A stretch of DNA of 64,000 nt from Omphiscola glabra (lineage: Eukaryota > Mollusca > Gastropoda > Lymnaeidae): positions 9,250,435-9,314,434 of the forward strand of contig OZ024802.1 of assembly GCA_964017045.1 (NCBI GenBank). The letters run 5' to 3'. The notes beneath the pieces are model-generated. The model had not been told where the DNA came from, ran no database searches, and saw only the letters and a list, made by a program, of their open reading frames with translations. Positions 46,063-57,832 of the stretch are shown in pieces; the stretch's first letter is position 1; each line of letters begins with the position of its first letter. The translations under genes and the position numbers were made by a program.

Positions 46063-46429
46063 ATTTTTCTATACACGTGCTAATTTAGCACAAGGTGCTG
46101 GTCGTATTGACTGCTGAAATATTTTAGATAATATGTGAAATCGTTTTTTTAATTCCATGATCGTTCTTTTCTAGTCAATGTTATTTCCTTCAGGATTAGA
46201 ATTAGATTGTTGGTTGGTTGTTTTTTTTGTCTGTTTGTTTGGTTTTTTTGTTACCTGTTAATGGTTTGGATAATAAACACTTTTCAGTTTATTACTTGCT
46301 CTATTTGTATCCATATGCATTTGTCAAAATAAATCAATTTAGAAGACTCAATAACTTTCTGGACATTTCCCGTACCTCAGAACGGATTATTCACCTCTGC
46401 CTGCTACAAACCAACTGACAGACCTGGTT

Positions 46430-47270
46430 ATTTATTGTATTCATCTCCCCACTCAGATCATGCAAATGCTCCATACCCTTTACCCAACTTCTAATAGGCT
46501 ACGCCACCTCTGGCAGTCACATGAAGAGTTTTTAGACAAGTCGACGAAATGGTAACTATTTCCACTCCAGATCTTATCCCGAGAGTGCTCTTATTTCGGC
46601 CCTCAATTAATCTATCAGTACAATATCACGTGATAAGGTTTTCGAATCTCGTTTAAACAAAAATGAAGGTCGAACAAAACTCAACCTAACCTACCACAGT
46701 CACAAAGTGATTGCCAAAAAAATTATTCTTCAAGAATCGTCATTTACTCCTTGCTGACCCTGACACTAACAGGGAATGCTCATCCACTATACTTATTGTC
46801 TTCAGACGTGACAAAAATATGTGTGGCCTTCTGGTTCACAGGCGCATTCGAGCAGGCCCCCTCCCAAGTTGGGACTAAACCATGTTCAAGAATCCATTGT
46901 AGGACTTTTCCTTATGTTCTGGAAACTAAACACATCGGCTTTCCTAATTTGACCATGTATTATTAAAGAAGCGTGTATTATACCACGTGTATTAGTCGCA
47001 ATGCGATCTTTGTGCTTGGTTGCCTAAGATGCCTCTTCTGTTATATAGGTGATTCGGGAGGAAGGCTATGCGATAGGTTCGGTGAACATCTTCGAAAAAT
47101 TGAACAAAACAAGCCATTCCCGGTCTCTTCCCATTTCAACGGAGTTGGGCACAAGGGTACATAAGATATTGCCATCATGGCTCAAATTTCGTAAACCAAC
47201 ACATCAGTGAGAGTGAAGAATGAAAACAAATTAATTATGATTTTCGACATCTTATAGAATTTATCAAATA
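46430..47270 (+). mobile_element. Penelope-like element remnant with GIY-YIG endonuclease domain
   Basis: Broken over several frames: NLTYHSHKVIAKKIILQESS, then GTKPCSRIHCRTFPYVLETK, then CLRCLFCYIGDSGGRLCDRF and GEHLRKIEQNKPFPVSSHFN. This order (LTYHP-like, a Cys-containing GTxPCxxxxCxTF, then YIG...R...EHL...HFN..GH) is the C-terminus of Penelope-like retroelement proteins with a GIY-YIG nuclease. Stops and frameshifts make it inactive. Confidence 0.75.
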
Positions 47271-47375
47271 CTAACTTGCTATTTGTCTTACAACACCCCC
47301 CCCCCCCCCCGCCCCAAATTTCTATTCTCAATTTCGCTGTTTAAAAATTTACACTTAGTAATACTTAAATTCTTT

Positions 47376-47730
47376 TACCCTGATGTATGCACCAATGAAC
47401 AAGTGGAAGAAAGGATCCGTCAAGCAATCGGGCAGTACTATGACCTCCTGGTGTCTGTACAAAATCGCAAACTTGAGTGGTATGGCCACGTGACCAGAAA
47501 ACAAGGGCTCGCCAAAGAAATCATGCAAGGCACAACTAGAGGAGGGGGAAGAAGAGGAAGACAGAGAAAAAGATGGGAAGATAACATCAAAGAGTGGACG
47601 GGATTAAAACTAGGCGATGCTATGCATAGTGCAGTAGACCGAGAATAATTGGAGAAGGATAGTTTTCATGTCATCTATGGCACCCCAACGGTCCAAGGAC
47701 TAAGGGACATGATGATGATGCACCGTACAC
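47376..47730 (+). mobile_element. LINE (RTE-like) 3'-end fragment, copy 1
   Basis: Encodes EERIRQAIGQYYDLLVSVQN, LEWYGHVTRKQGLAKEIMQG, GRRGRQRKRWEDNIKEWTGL and KLGDAMHSAVDRE, followed by a stop and a (GAT)n tail. 'WYGHV.R..G..K.IxQG...RGRQRKRWEDNI' is the usual terminal motif of such LINEs. Separated from the Penelope-like remnant by a C-run and about 80 bases. Confidence 0.85.
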
Positions 47731-49390
47731 TAATGTGGGACGCACCTTTTTGTTTGAACAACGCAACATCCGTGTCAAACAGTAACAGAGCGCTGCCTTT
47801 TATGAACATTGAGCCACATTGACTTTATGGAGATCTACGAAAACATCACTTTTATTTATTTATTTTTTTTGTTGTTGTTTATTGTATCGTATCGTCTGCT
47901 GAGGGAGGCGTCTAACTGAAATGTCCGTTTCATTGTCTTGTCTTTAATTTCAAGCCATTACAAAACGTTTTCCGCTATTTATTACCTTCACTAGAATACA
48001 CGACGACTGATTCGTGCGCTCGAGAAATGATTTTAGATTTCTTGTTTTTATATTGTTATAAATATTTATCTATGTGCTCAAAATGAAAATGTACAATTTA
48101 TTCAAAAAATATTTCTATTAATTTGGATCGATAAAAGGATGTTATTTAATAATATATTTGCGTATAGATATATGCATATAGATATAAATAGATCTTAACA
48201 GTACATGTATTAGATGTGAATAGATATAGATAGATATGTACAAGTACATGTATATCCAAAATGTATGTCGTTGGGCTGGGAGTCGTTTTAACTCAAGACC
48301 ACTTTAAATTTAATACTATCTCTTCAACAGGTGGATGACTTAGATTTTATCTCTATTCAACCAAAAATTTGTTAACATTTCTGCAGGAGTATCCGTCTCC
48401 CACCCCCCACCCCCCCCCCCCCCACACACACACAAACAACTATCACCATTCTCCAGCAACCACCTTGCCTTCCAATTCTCAACTCATTTAAGCCCTCGCT
48501 CTGGTATTTAGAACTTTTGTCTTTTGTCCAACACGTGCCATTGAGCGCACGACGGCCTGACAATAGTAGCTCGCTGTTCCCACGGTATCTTCCCAGCTCA
48601 CACTTGGTCCGGCAGTTGTGTCGCAAGGTGGGGACCCTTCGTGAGCGCTGCCACGACCGTGGGAAACCGTCTTCCCAGGATCTCGAACACAACGCGCACC
48701 GTCAACAGCGCGTTTCATTGGTCGGCGCGGCAGATGGCCGGGGACCGGCTCGCTAACAGGTTGTATACCTGAGCCTGTGGGTCACTCCCGGACAAGCTGA
48801 CCGATTGTCCGCTGGTGAAAGGTTTATGGTCCGGGGACAGTAACAAATGAGAGGAATGTCCGGGGTGGGGGGTTGTAAGGGTAGACTGTCGACGGGGGCA
48901 AGAATGTGATTTGTGTTTGGAAGTATCTGAGAAATGCATCTAGTGCGCAGGCAGAGTGCATTAAGATATGCACGAGTTGGACGACTCTGTAGATGGGCAT
49001 TGACTTGACGCTGTATGTGTTAATTGTCATATGAACTTGGGCAAACCAATTGCCGTATGTTATTAGAAGTGTGCAAGCTAAACCTAGACTCAAACAATCT
49101 TTCCTCAAAATTGATTTATGATCCACCAATCATCCAATGCTGACATGGACCCTTGAATTTTCAAAAAAAAAAAAATTCGTTTCTGTTCTATTAAACGGTC
49201 TCAATTTTAATTTTGAATGTCCATGTTATTGATGTCACTTTGAAACTACTGTCAATCTAATTTAGTTCATTCTAATACACTCTTCTATGGGAATAACTTT
49301 TTGATTGCCTTTAATTTTTTGTAATTGTATAAAATTGACCGTATTTCCTAAATAGATGAATGTCATATTGCTATTACATTTGACATGCAT
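47731..49390. other. Intergenic stretch with a CpG-rich patch
   Basis: AT-rich to 48360, then a C-run with (CA)n (48398-48435), then a GC/CpG-rich patch at about 48520-48910. The patch has short overlapping frames on both strands, a CCAAT word on the minus strand (GCCGACCAATGA, about 48720) and a donor-like AAGT|GTGAGC. It could be a distal promoter and non-coding exon for gene A, but no junction can be proved. Confidence 0.35.
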
Positions 49391-49660
49391 GATCCACTAA
49401 GAACAAAATGATGAGGGCTATACAGGTAGATCCACTAAGGACAAAATGATGAGGGCTATACAGGTAGATCCACTAAGGACAAAATGATGAGGGCTATACA
49501 GGTAGATCCACTAAGGACAAAATGATGAGGGCTATACAGGTAGATCCACTAAGGACAAAATGATGAGGGCTATACAGGTAGATCCACTAAGGACAAAATG
49601 ATGAGGGCTATACAGGTAGATCCACTAAGGACAAAATGATGAGGGCTATACAGGTAGATT
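49388..49660. repeat. 38-bp minisatellite, about 7 copies, nearly identical
   Basis: The unit contains gatccactaaggacaaaatg followed by atgagggctatacaggta. Only the first copy differs, suggesting recent expansion. Confidence 0.95.
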
Positions 49661-50177
49661 TTTGGGCTGGCTATCAGTTTTCAGTATTTGATATTAATAT
49701 TGACCAAATCCTAGTACCCAGTTACTATTATTTATCAACAGTTGCACCTCAAGTTAACCATTGTTCTCAAAATTTACAAACTACGTTAGAATAGAATCAG
49801 TGTGCGACTATACAGTTTGTAATTTTAATAGTTTCAAAACAAATAATATTTCTTGTAATCAAGCAAAATATCATTTTTGTATGGTTATATCTTTGAGTAA
49901 ATGTAAATTCCTTTGATGCTATCAGGTTTTCAGCACAAGGAGACTTGTCAACTATAGTCCCACTAAGTGAAATATTCCTTTGACAGAAACACGTGAAGGT
50001 GTCTCGACTGTACAGCTTCATGCCAACTGATTCTATTCATACTTCAATTATAACTTGTTTCTACTTGGTGAATCTAGATAAATATGTATACTTTGTACTA
50101 GCCTTAAGGACTGATATTTTAATGGCCTATGACTATTTACAATTAAATAAAACATTTTTGGACATGCAGTAATAACT

Positions 50178-50352
50178 ATTTGCAAGCATGTCAACATTTG
50201 CAAGCATGTCAACATTTGCAAGCATGTCAACATTTGCAAGCATGTCAACATTTGCAAGCATGTCAACATTTGCAAGCATGTCAACATTTGCAAGCATGTC
50301 AACATTTGCAAGCATGTCAACATTTGCAAGCATGTCAACATTTGCAAAAATG
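50178..50352. repeat. 18-bp minisatellite, about 10 copies
   Basis: Copies of catgtcaacatttgcaag, with degraded copies trailing to 50412. Open on both strands because the period is a multiple of three. Confidence 0.94.
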
Positions 50353-50596
50353 TCCCCATTAGCAAGCATGTCACTATATGCAAGTATGCAATTATTTTCA
50401 ACCATGTCACAAGCAATATTTTACTAACGACCAAAATAAATCCCAGAGCATAAGACTTTGCTGTCTTTTCTTCGTTGTTTTTTCATGTTATCTTCTCATA
50501 TATCTTAATAATCCGTAAGGCTAAGACAAGCAAAGATTTTTAGATCACTATCATTTTAACAGTTCCATAATATTAAGTGGTTTTTTTTAAAGATTG

Positions 50597-50978
50597 GGCC
50601 ATTTAATTTTATGAAAAGATAGACCATTTAATGATGTGAAAAGATGGACCATTTATTGATATGACAAGATGAACCATTTAAAATGTTAATGATATGAACA
50701 GATGGACCATTTAATATGAAAAGATGGACCATTTAATGATATGAAAAGATGGACCATTTAATGATATGAAAAGATGGACCATTTAATGATATGAAAAGAT
50801 GGACCATTTAATGATATGAAAAGATGGACCATTTAATGATATGAAAAGATGGACCATTTAATGATATGAAAAGATGGACCATTTAATGATATGAAAAGAT
50901 GGACCATTTAATGATATGAAAAGATGGACCATTTAATGATATGAAAAGATGGACCATTTAATGATATGAAAAGAAAGA
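50597..50978. repeat. 25-bp minisatellite, about 15 copies
   Basis: The unit contains aatgatatgaaaagatggac followed by cattt. Early copies are diverged and later ones identical. Confidence 0.95.
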
Positions 50979-51384
50979 CATTTACGTAGTTGGTGTGAGC
51001 TTAAAAATGGTTGATTTTAATTACTACTGGTTGTGTAAACTTAAGGAGATGCTACTGATGCCAGGACTGAAGATGGCCGGATGTTGTCCAAACATTATTG
51101 CACGATTACACTACACATCAGGAACTGATTTGAAAACTAAATATTATTTTGGCTTAAGTTTTATCAAATAAAAAAATAATAAAAGTTTCTTATTTTCTCG
51201 CTAGTATTTGAGCTAATCAAATTCAAATCCCGTTTTTAAGAAACGAATCAATGTGTTGAAATCAATTGTGCTGATAGTTTATAGTTTGTCATGATTAGTC
51301 AGATTAGCATCTTTTGTAGAGTAGTGGTCTTCAGTCTCACAGAAGGAAACAGCTGAAAAGAATTATCAAATGAAAATTGCGACA

Positions 51385-51660
51385 AGGATGATTATTGCAT
51401 CATAGATGATGTTACAAAGAATGATTATTGTTTTATAGATGATGTTTCAAAGGATGACTATTGCTTTTATAGATGATGTTTCAAATGATGATTATTACTT
51501 TACATATGATGTTTCAAAGGATGACTATTGCTTTTATAGATTATGTTTCAAAGGATGATTATTACTTTACATATGATGTTTCAAAGGATGACTATTGCTT
51601 TTATAGATGATGTTTCAAAGGATGACTATTACTTTTATAGTTAATGTTTCCAAGGGTTTA
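51385..51660. repeat. About 34-bp minisatellite, about 7 copies
   Basis: Copies of the pattern tagatgatgtttcaaaggat followed by gactattgctttta, with length variation. Confidence 0.88.
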
Positions 51661-51835
51661 TTATTACTTTACAAGTTGTCTGAATTTGATTATCACTATG
51701 CTCTATACTTTTAAAGTAGTCCAATGAATGAGTAAAGAAGAAAATATTGCTGTCTTGAATACAGTGATAGAGTGTCTCGGGTGGATTTGGTAACGTGTTG
51801 AATCAATGAACTTCGTTTAAATCCAGAAAAGTTTG

Positions 51836-52412
51836 ACTTTGTATTTCCTTTCAGGACAAGGCAAATCTTTGTGCTTTCTTTCAGGACAAGGCAAATCTTT
51901 GTGCTTTCTTTCAGGACATGGCAAATCTTTGTACTTTCTTTCAGGACATGGCAAATCTTTGTATTTTCTTTCAGGACTTGTCAAATCTTTGTGTTTTCTT
52001 TCAGCACTTGGCAAATCTTTGTGCTTTCTTTCAGGACATGGCAAATCTTTTTACTTTCTTTCAGGACATGGCAAATCTTTGTATTTTCTTTCAGGACTTG
52101 GCAAATCTTTGTGTTTTCTTTCAGCACTTGGCAAATCTTTGTGTTTTCTTTCAGGACATGGCAAATCTTTGTACTTTCTTTCAGGACATGGCAAATCTTT
52201 GTGTTTTCTTTCAGGACATGGCAAATCTTTGTGTTTACTTTCAGGACATGGCAAATCTTTGTGTTTTCTTTCAGGACATGGCAAATATGTGTGTTTTCTT
52301 TCAGGACATGGCAAATCTTTGTGTTTCCTTTCAGAACATTGCAAATCTTTGTGTTTTCTTTCAGGACATGGCAAATCTTTGTGTTTTCTTTCAGGACATG
52401 GCAAATGAGACA
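51836..52412. repeat. 30-bp minisatellite, about 19 copies, splice-acceptor-like
   Basis: The unit contains ggacatggcaaatctttgtg followed by ttttctttca. All three plus frames and one minus frame are open. Each unit includes ttttctttcag|gac, close to a consensus 3' splice site on the plus strand. Confidence 0.96.
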
Positions 52413-53915
52413 ACCGAGACAAATGCTTTAAATAATACTCTGCTGTTTAAATCAAGTTTCCAGAAACTATTCTAATTAATTATCTCTTAATGGGAATTTC
52501 TTTCATTTTATTTTTACGTGTGTGTGTCTTTTAATGTTCCCAACCAGGCCTGGTCCAATGAACTTTTTTTCCAGCCCTTGGCCACCCAATCTTAAACTTA
52601 AATCGGCGTTTGAAATTAGCCGCCCTCCGAAACTTGGCGCCCCTACAAATGCACGTGTTGCGCCGTCCAAAACTTGGCGCCCCTACAAATGCACGTGTTG
52701 CGCAGTTGAAAGACTCGGTCTTGGTGGGAAAGATAAGTTGAATAGCAAACAAAATAGAAACTGATCCACAAAAGTAAGCTAACCTACCCCTCCCCTCTCG
52801 GTGGACTGGACGCAGCTGGACGCATGATGTGAAACTGTCACTATATAGACATAACAAAATGAGTTGCTAATGTGCGCATATCACAGGATGCATTTTTAAA
52901 CAGGCGAATACTTTTAAGAAATTTTAAAATGATGCTTTTTTTAATGGAGGAACTGAACTGTAAGTGTTGCATGGGCTACTGAATGGGGGTGGGGTGGATG
53001 TTGTTTAAGTTGCCTTTATGTTTCTTTCTAACTATTAATTTTTTGAGTTTATAAACACTATTTTTTAAAGTACTATTGACAAGATACGTGCACCTTTCAG
53101 TGGCACGGAGCCACGTGTAAGACGCCGGGTGACCCCAGCATAAACCTTCCAGTGTCCAAACTCATTCCATTGTTCAAATTTATTTCAACTGTCCACGGAA
53201 CGTGACCAGGTCGTGCCTACCTCACTTTGATTCATTTCTAAATCTTCACCTCCATTTTCCCACCCCATCTAAACTAAAATACGTCGCGTGAAGAAGGTAT
53301 GACGGGGAGGGGGGGGGAGGGGGCTGATGGGAACGGTTATTAACCTAGACATCGCCCCGGGCTCGAGACGGGGGTAGCTGGCTTTTGTCGTCACCGGAAG
53401 GAGGACTGTGGGAAAGTTCTGCTCGTGTCCCCCACACGTAGGACACGGGGCTTTGTTCGCGTGTCTGTCTTCTGCCCCCAACGTCACAGAGATTCTTGCT
53501 GACCGAAACCTGTCAAGTACAACAATTTAGTCACGTGTTCGCAGTTTGACCTTCCCTCCAAAAATAATTAACATCTAAATATTTTAAACGTTGAGATTTT
53601 TTTTAAAGAAACATTAGAGGAACAGTGATGGCTTTTTACAAAAAAATAATAAGAAGAATTGTATTAGCTTAAAATTTACCAGAAACGTATAAACGCATTC
53701 AGTTGAGTAACAAATATAATATTGGAAATGCAGAAGAGATTCTATTTAGAAATAAAGTTATAATTGATGCATACGACGAAACGGGTTTTGCATTGAACAG
53801 AACTAGAAGTGTATAAGTTTCTGTCCAATGACCAAGTGCACCCAGTCTTCAAACACTCGAGTTAAGAGTTTTAGTTTTTGTAGTTTTTTTTACCCTATGA
53901 GGTTGTGGAATATTT
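52413..53915. other. Stretch without a supportable gene
   Basis: Holds a two-copy direct repeat of about 40 bp (aacttggcgcccctacaaat, 52626 and 52673) in a GC-richer patch, and a G-run near 53300. Another GC-richer patch at 53090-53500 has an unrecognised minus-strand open frame. Confidence 0.45.
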
Positions 53916-53919
53916 GATT

Positions 53920-54065
53920 AGTTAATCTGTCATGACAATGCTATCCTGATTAGTTAATCTGTCATGACAATGTTATCCTGATTAGTTGATCTGTCAAGAA
54001 AATGATATACTGATTAGTTGATCTGTCGTGATAATGATATCCTGATTAGTTAATCTGGCATTTCA
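53920..54065. repeat. About 32-bp repeat, 4 copies
   Basis: Copies of the pattern gattagttaatctgtcatga followed by caatgatatcct. Confidence 0.85.
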
Positions 54066-54335
54066 ATGACAAAATAGCAACGCGTACAAACTTCCAAACA
54101 TCAAACAAGTGATATCAAACCTGGGTGAAAATGTGTTATAAAACTCTTTTTTTTTCAATCATTCACATTCTTAACCCAAATACGCTTAGCAGCTCAATTA
54201 ATCCTGATAATAAAAAAAGATACAGTTTTGAATAGCCACCACATACGAGGTTTAACCTTATTCCATCAGACTATATAAGATTAAGGACATCAAAGATAAG
54301 ACGTATAAACCAAATTCTTATACACGTATTCTTCC

Positions 54336-54510
54336 AAAAGCAACAGTTGAGGCGACTACACTTGACACATTTGCGGCTATTGCCTCCTGTCTTGCAACAA
54401 GTGAATTATCCCCTTGAAAACCACGCACAACATCGCGAACCCCTCTGAAATATAGGAGCTATAATGATCAATTCATTGATTGTGGGCTCTCAAAACATAG
54501 AAGAAGAAGA
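54336..54510 (+). mobile_element. LINE 3' fragment with GAAGAA tail, copy 2
   Basis: Matches 44750-44985 (aaaagcaacagttgaggcga, acatttgcggctattgcctc, gatcaattcattgattgtgg) with deletions, and ends in gaagaagaag. Confirms a repeat family whose 3' end is defined by this tail. Confidence 0.75.
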
Positions 54511-54687
54511 TATATACTTCCTTGGCAACGTCTCCGTGCTAGATTTTTAAAACTTCGTCCTGTTAAGTCCCTTCTACATGCTGCTCTTGTTATCTGGGTC
54601 TCTTGTGGTTTTATTGTTGATTTCGCAGAGGACGGCAATCAGCCGAGACGTACATTTATGTTCTTGTGTTGCTGTTCAAACTGTCAC

Positions 54688-54948
54688 ATGTCCTGTCCTA
54701 ATATGTCCTGGTCCTAATATGTCCTGGTCCTAATATGTCCTGGTCCTAATATGCCCTGGTCCTAATATGTCCTGGTCCTAATATGCCCTGGTTCTAAAAT
54801 GTCATGGTCCTAATATGTCCAGGTCATAATATGTCCTGGTCCTAATATGTCCTAGTCCTAATATGTCCTGGTCCTAATGTGTCCTAGTCCTAATATGTCC
54901 TGGTCCTAATATGTCCTGGTCCTAATATGTCCTGGTCCTAATATTTCA
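54688..54948. repeat. 16-bp minisatellite, about 16 copies
   Basis: Copies of tggtcctaatatgtcc with occasional gccc, ttct and agtcc variants. Confidence 0.94.
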
Positions 54949-55012
54949 TATGCGTATAATAACAACGACGGACTGTCTGTGGTGGTTGGGGGGTAGCTAT
55001 GCCCTGTATCCG

Positions 55013-56045
55013 TAGATGTACCAACTTGATCAGTTAACCAGATTGATCCGTTAACCAGATTGATCAGTTAACCAGATTGATCAGTTAACCAGATTGATCA
55101 GTTAACCAGATTGATCAGTTAACCAGATTGATCAGTTAACCAGATTGATCAGTTAACCAGATTGATCGGTTAACCAGATTGATCAGTTAACCAGATTGAT
55201 CAGTTAACCAGATTGATCAGTTAACCGGATTGATCAATTAACCAACTTGATCAGTTAACCAGATTGATCAGTTAACCAGATTGATCAATTAACCAACTTG
55301 ATCAGTTAACCAGATTGATCAGTTAACCAGATTGATCAGCTAACCAGATTGATCAGCTAACCAGATTGATCAGCTAACCAGATTGATCAGTTAACCAGAT
55401 TGATCAGTTAACCAGATTGATCAATTAACCAACTTAATCAGTTAACCAGATTGATCAGTTAACCAGATTGATCAGTTAACCAGATTGATCAGTTAACCAG
55501 ATTGATCAGTTAACCAGATTGATCAGTTAGCCAGATTGATCAGTTAACCAGATTGATCAGTTAACCAGATTGATCAGTTAACCAGATTGATCAGTTAACC
55601 AGATTGATCAGTTAACCAGATTGATCAGTTAACCAGATTGATCAGTTAACCAGATTGATCAGTTAACCAGATTGATCAGTTAACCAGATTGATCAATTAA
55701 CCAACTTGATCAGTTAACCAGATTGATCAGTTAACCATATTGATCAGCTAACCAGATTGATCAGCTAACCAGATTGATCAGTTAACTAGATTGATCAGTT
55801 AACCAGATTGATCAGTTAACCAGATTGATCAGCTAACCAGATTGATCAGTTAACCAGATTGATCAGTTAACCAGATTGATCAGCTAACCAGATTGATCAG
55901 TTAACCAGATTGATCAGTTAACCAGATTGATCAGCTAACCAGATTGATCAGTTAACCAGATTGATCAGTTAACCAGATTTATCAGTTAACCATATTGATC
56001 AGTTAACCACATTGATCAGTTAACGAGATTGATCAGTTAATCAAC
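55013..56045. repeat. 18-bp minisatellite, about 57 copies
   Basis: Copies of ttgatcagttaaccagat. Each unit holds two 6-base palindromes, TGATCA and GTTAAC. Subtypes with gctaac or aattaaccaac recur in blocks, showing higher-order amplification. Confidence 0.97.
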
Positions 56046-56192
56046 GTAATCGGTTAGCCAGATAGATATTTTAGTGAGCCAGATACATCAGTCTGTCCAG
56101 TTAGGCAGCTTTAACAATCCGACTGAATGATCTAGCAATGCCATGTGACATGTGATTGGCGGTATTTTTACAAGTCTAGTAAACTAAAAACG

Positions 56193-56646
56193 GAGTTGGG
56201 CACAAGGGCACATAAGATATTGCCATCATAGCTCACATTTCGTACACCAACACATCAGTGAGAGTGAAGAATGAAAACAAATTAATTATGATTTTCGGCA
56301 CCTTATAAAATTTATCAAATACTAAATTGCTATTTGTCTTACAACACCCCCCCCCCCCCCCCCGCCCCAAATTTCTATTCTCAATTTCGCTGTTTAAAAA
56401 TTTACACGTAGTAATACTTAAATTCTTTTACCCTGATGTATTCACCAATGAACAAGTGGAAGAAAGGATCCGTCAAGCAATCGGGCAGTACTATGACCTC
56501 CTGGTGTCTGTAAAAAAAGCGCAAACTTGATTGAGTGGTATGGCCACGTGACCAGAAAACAAGGGCTTGCCAAAGAAATCATGCAAGGCACAACTAGAGG
56601 ATGGAGAAGAAGAGGAAGACAGAGAAAAAGATGGGAAGATAACATC
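56193..56646 (+). mobile_element. Composite Penelope-like plus LINE tail, copy 2
   Basis: Nearly identical to 47141-47590, including the same C-run and the junction between the GIY-YIG remnant and the LINE tail. It starts inside the GIY-YIG region and stops inside the LINE motif (KRWEDNI). A few inserted bases near 56515 shift the LINE frame relative to copy 1. Not functional. Confidence 0.85.
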
Positions 56647-57021
56647 TAAAAATGCATTTGATGCAATTCGTGTCACAACTTTCAAATTACTATTTGATCA
56701 AATTCCCCAAAAAAAGAAACCACGCAAAAAATAGTGCGTTCATACAACAATTTGACGCAAAATTTGATCGTGTGAACTGACGCTAAGCAATAATTTTATT
56801 TGCAGGTCCATATTAATGCTTATTATAGACTGGATAGTGTATTTTTTTTTTCTGAGACTTTTTCCTACAATCATTGTTGCTGGGTCCGTGAACGAATTTG
56901 AAAAGTTTGCACCACAGCTGTTCTTGTTTGCAGGAATTCATTTCCTAAAGCCGCCATTTGCCCTTTATCTGTATATTAATCAAGCTGTTGAAAAAAATAT
57001 TTTAAAGAATACATTCTAAGC

Positions 57022-57490
57022 CAGGGGTCTCAAACTCAAATTATCCGGGAGCCGCAGGAGCTAGAGTCTGGAGTGAGACTGGGACGCAGGGGCTAGAGTC
57101 TGAGTGAGACTGGGACGCAGGAGCTAGAGTCTGAGTGAGACTGGGACGCAGGAGCTAGATTCTGAGTGAGTCTGGGACGCAGGAGCTAGAGTCTGATTGA
57201 GACTGGGTCGCATCAAATATTCCACACAAAAAAGCTATTACAATTCAATAAATTACAACTGTTACTATGTGCTTAACCCTTATTCATAACAAATAAAATC
57301 ATCAAAGGACCCCATTAAGGACTAGTCTGTGAGATTCGACTGAAACCGCTGCGGAGGGTCACATTATAGATAGGATAATTGGGAAAACGTGCGGGCCACA
57401 TTAACACTAAACTTTGCTGTCGGTATTGGGCCGCAAAATATCGTTTTGTCGGCCGGAAATGGCCCGCGGGTCGCGAGTTTGAGACCACTG
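57022..57490. mobile_element. Non-autonomous hAT element with internal array, 469 bp
   Basis: Ends CAGGGGTCTCAAACTC and GAGTTTGAGACCACTG are inverted repeats. Flanks ttctaagc and ttctaaag suggest a decayed 8-bp duplication. Subterminal words ggcccgcgg and ggccggaaatgg are typical of such hAT MITEs. A 31-bp array sits inside (next entry). Confidence 0.82.
57055..57210. repeat. 31-bp minisatellite inside the hAT element, about 5 copies
   Basis: The unit contains gagctagagtctgagtgaga followed by ctgggacgcag. It seems to have expanded after or with the element. Confidence 0.9.
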
Positions 57491-57636
57491 TTCTAAAGCA
57501 ATTGTTGGACACCGGGCCTCATCATTCGATTGGTTTTATTGTGTATTACAGGTGTGCCGACTACATGTTATTTTCTTCAATTGAGAAGCATGTGTAGCTG
57601 TGTCAGTTTTGAAGATGATTGAAGCTTTAGAAATGA

Positions 57637-57825
57637 CAGAGGCGTAGCTAAGTGGGGCAGGGTGGACAGATTACCCCGGGCGCCAGACTAGTTATGGGCG
57701 AAAAAAAATGTGCTTTGGTATTATGTTTTTGGTGAAAATAACGGGTTTGAGAGTTGAAAAAAGAAAGGGAGGCGCTTTGAAATGAATCTTGTTCCCGAGC
57801 GCCAAACAATCTAGCTACGCCTATG
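57637..57825. mobile_element. hAT MITE, better preserved copy of the 17412 family
   Basis: 189 bp from CAGAGGCGTAGCTA to TAGCTACGCCTATG. Flanks agaaatga and agaaatca match at 7 of 8 positions. No transposase. Confidence 0.85.
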
Positions 57826-57832
57826 AGAAATC

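Noticed and set aside
45615..46076. 153-codon VVPLSVVPLS frame
   Set aside because: Array artefact of the 15-bp repeat.
51817..52475. Six long frames on both strands around a 30-bp array
   Set aside because: Explained by the array period being divisible by three. No unique coding sequence.
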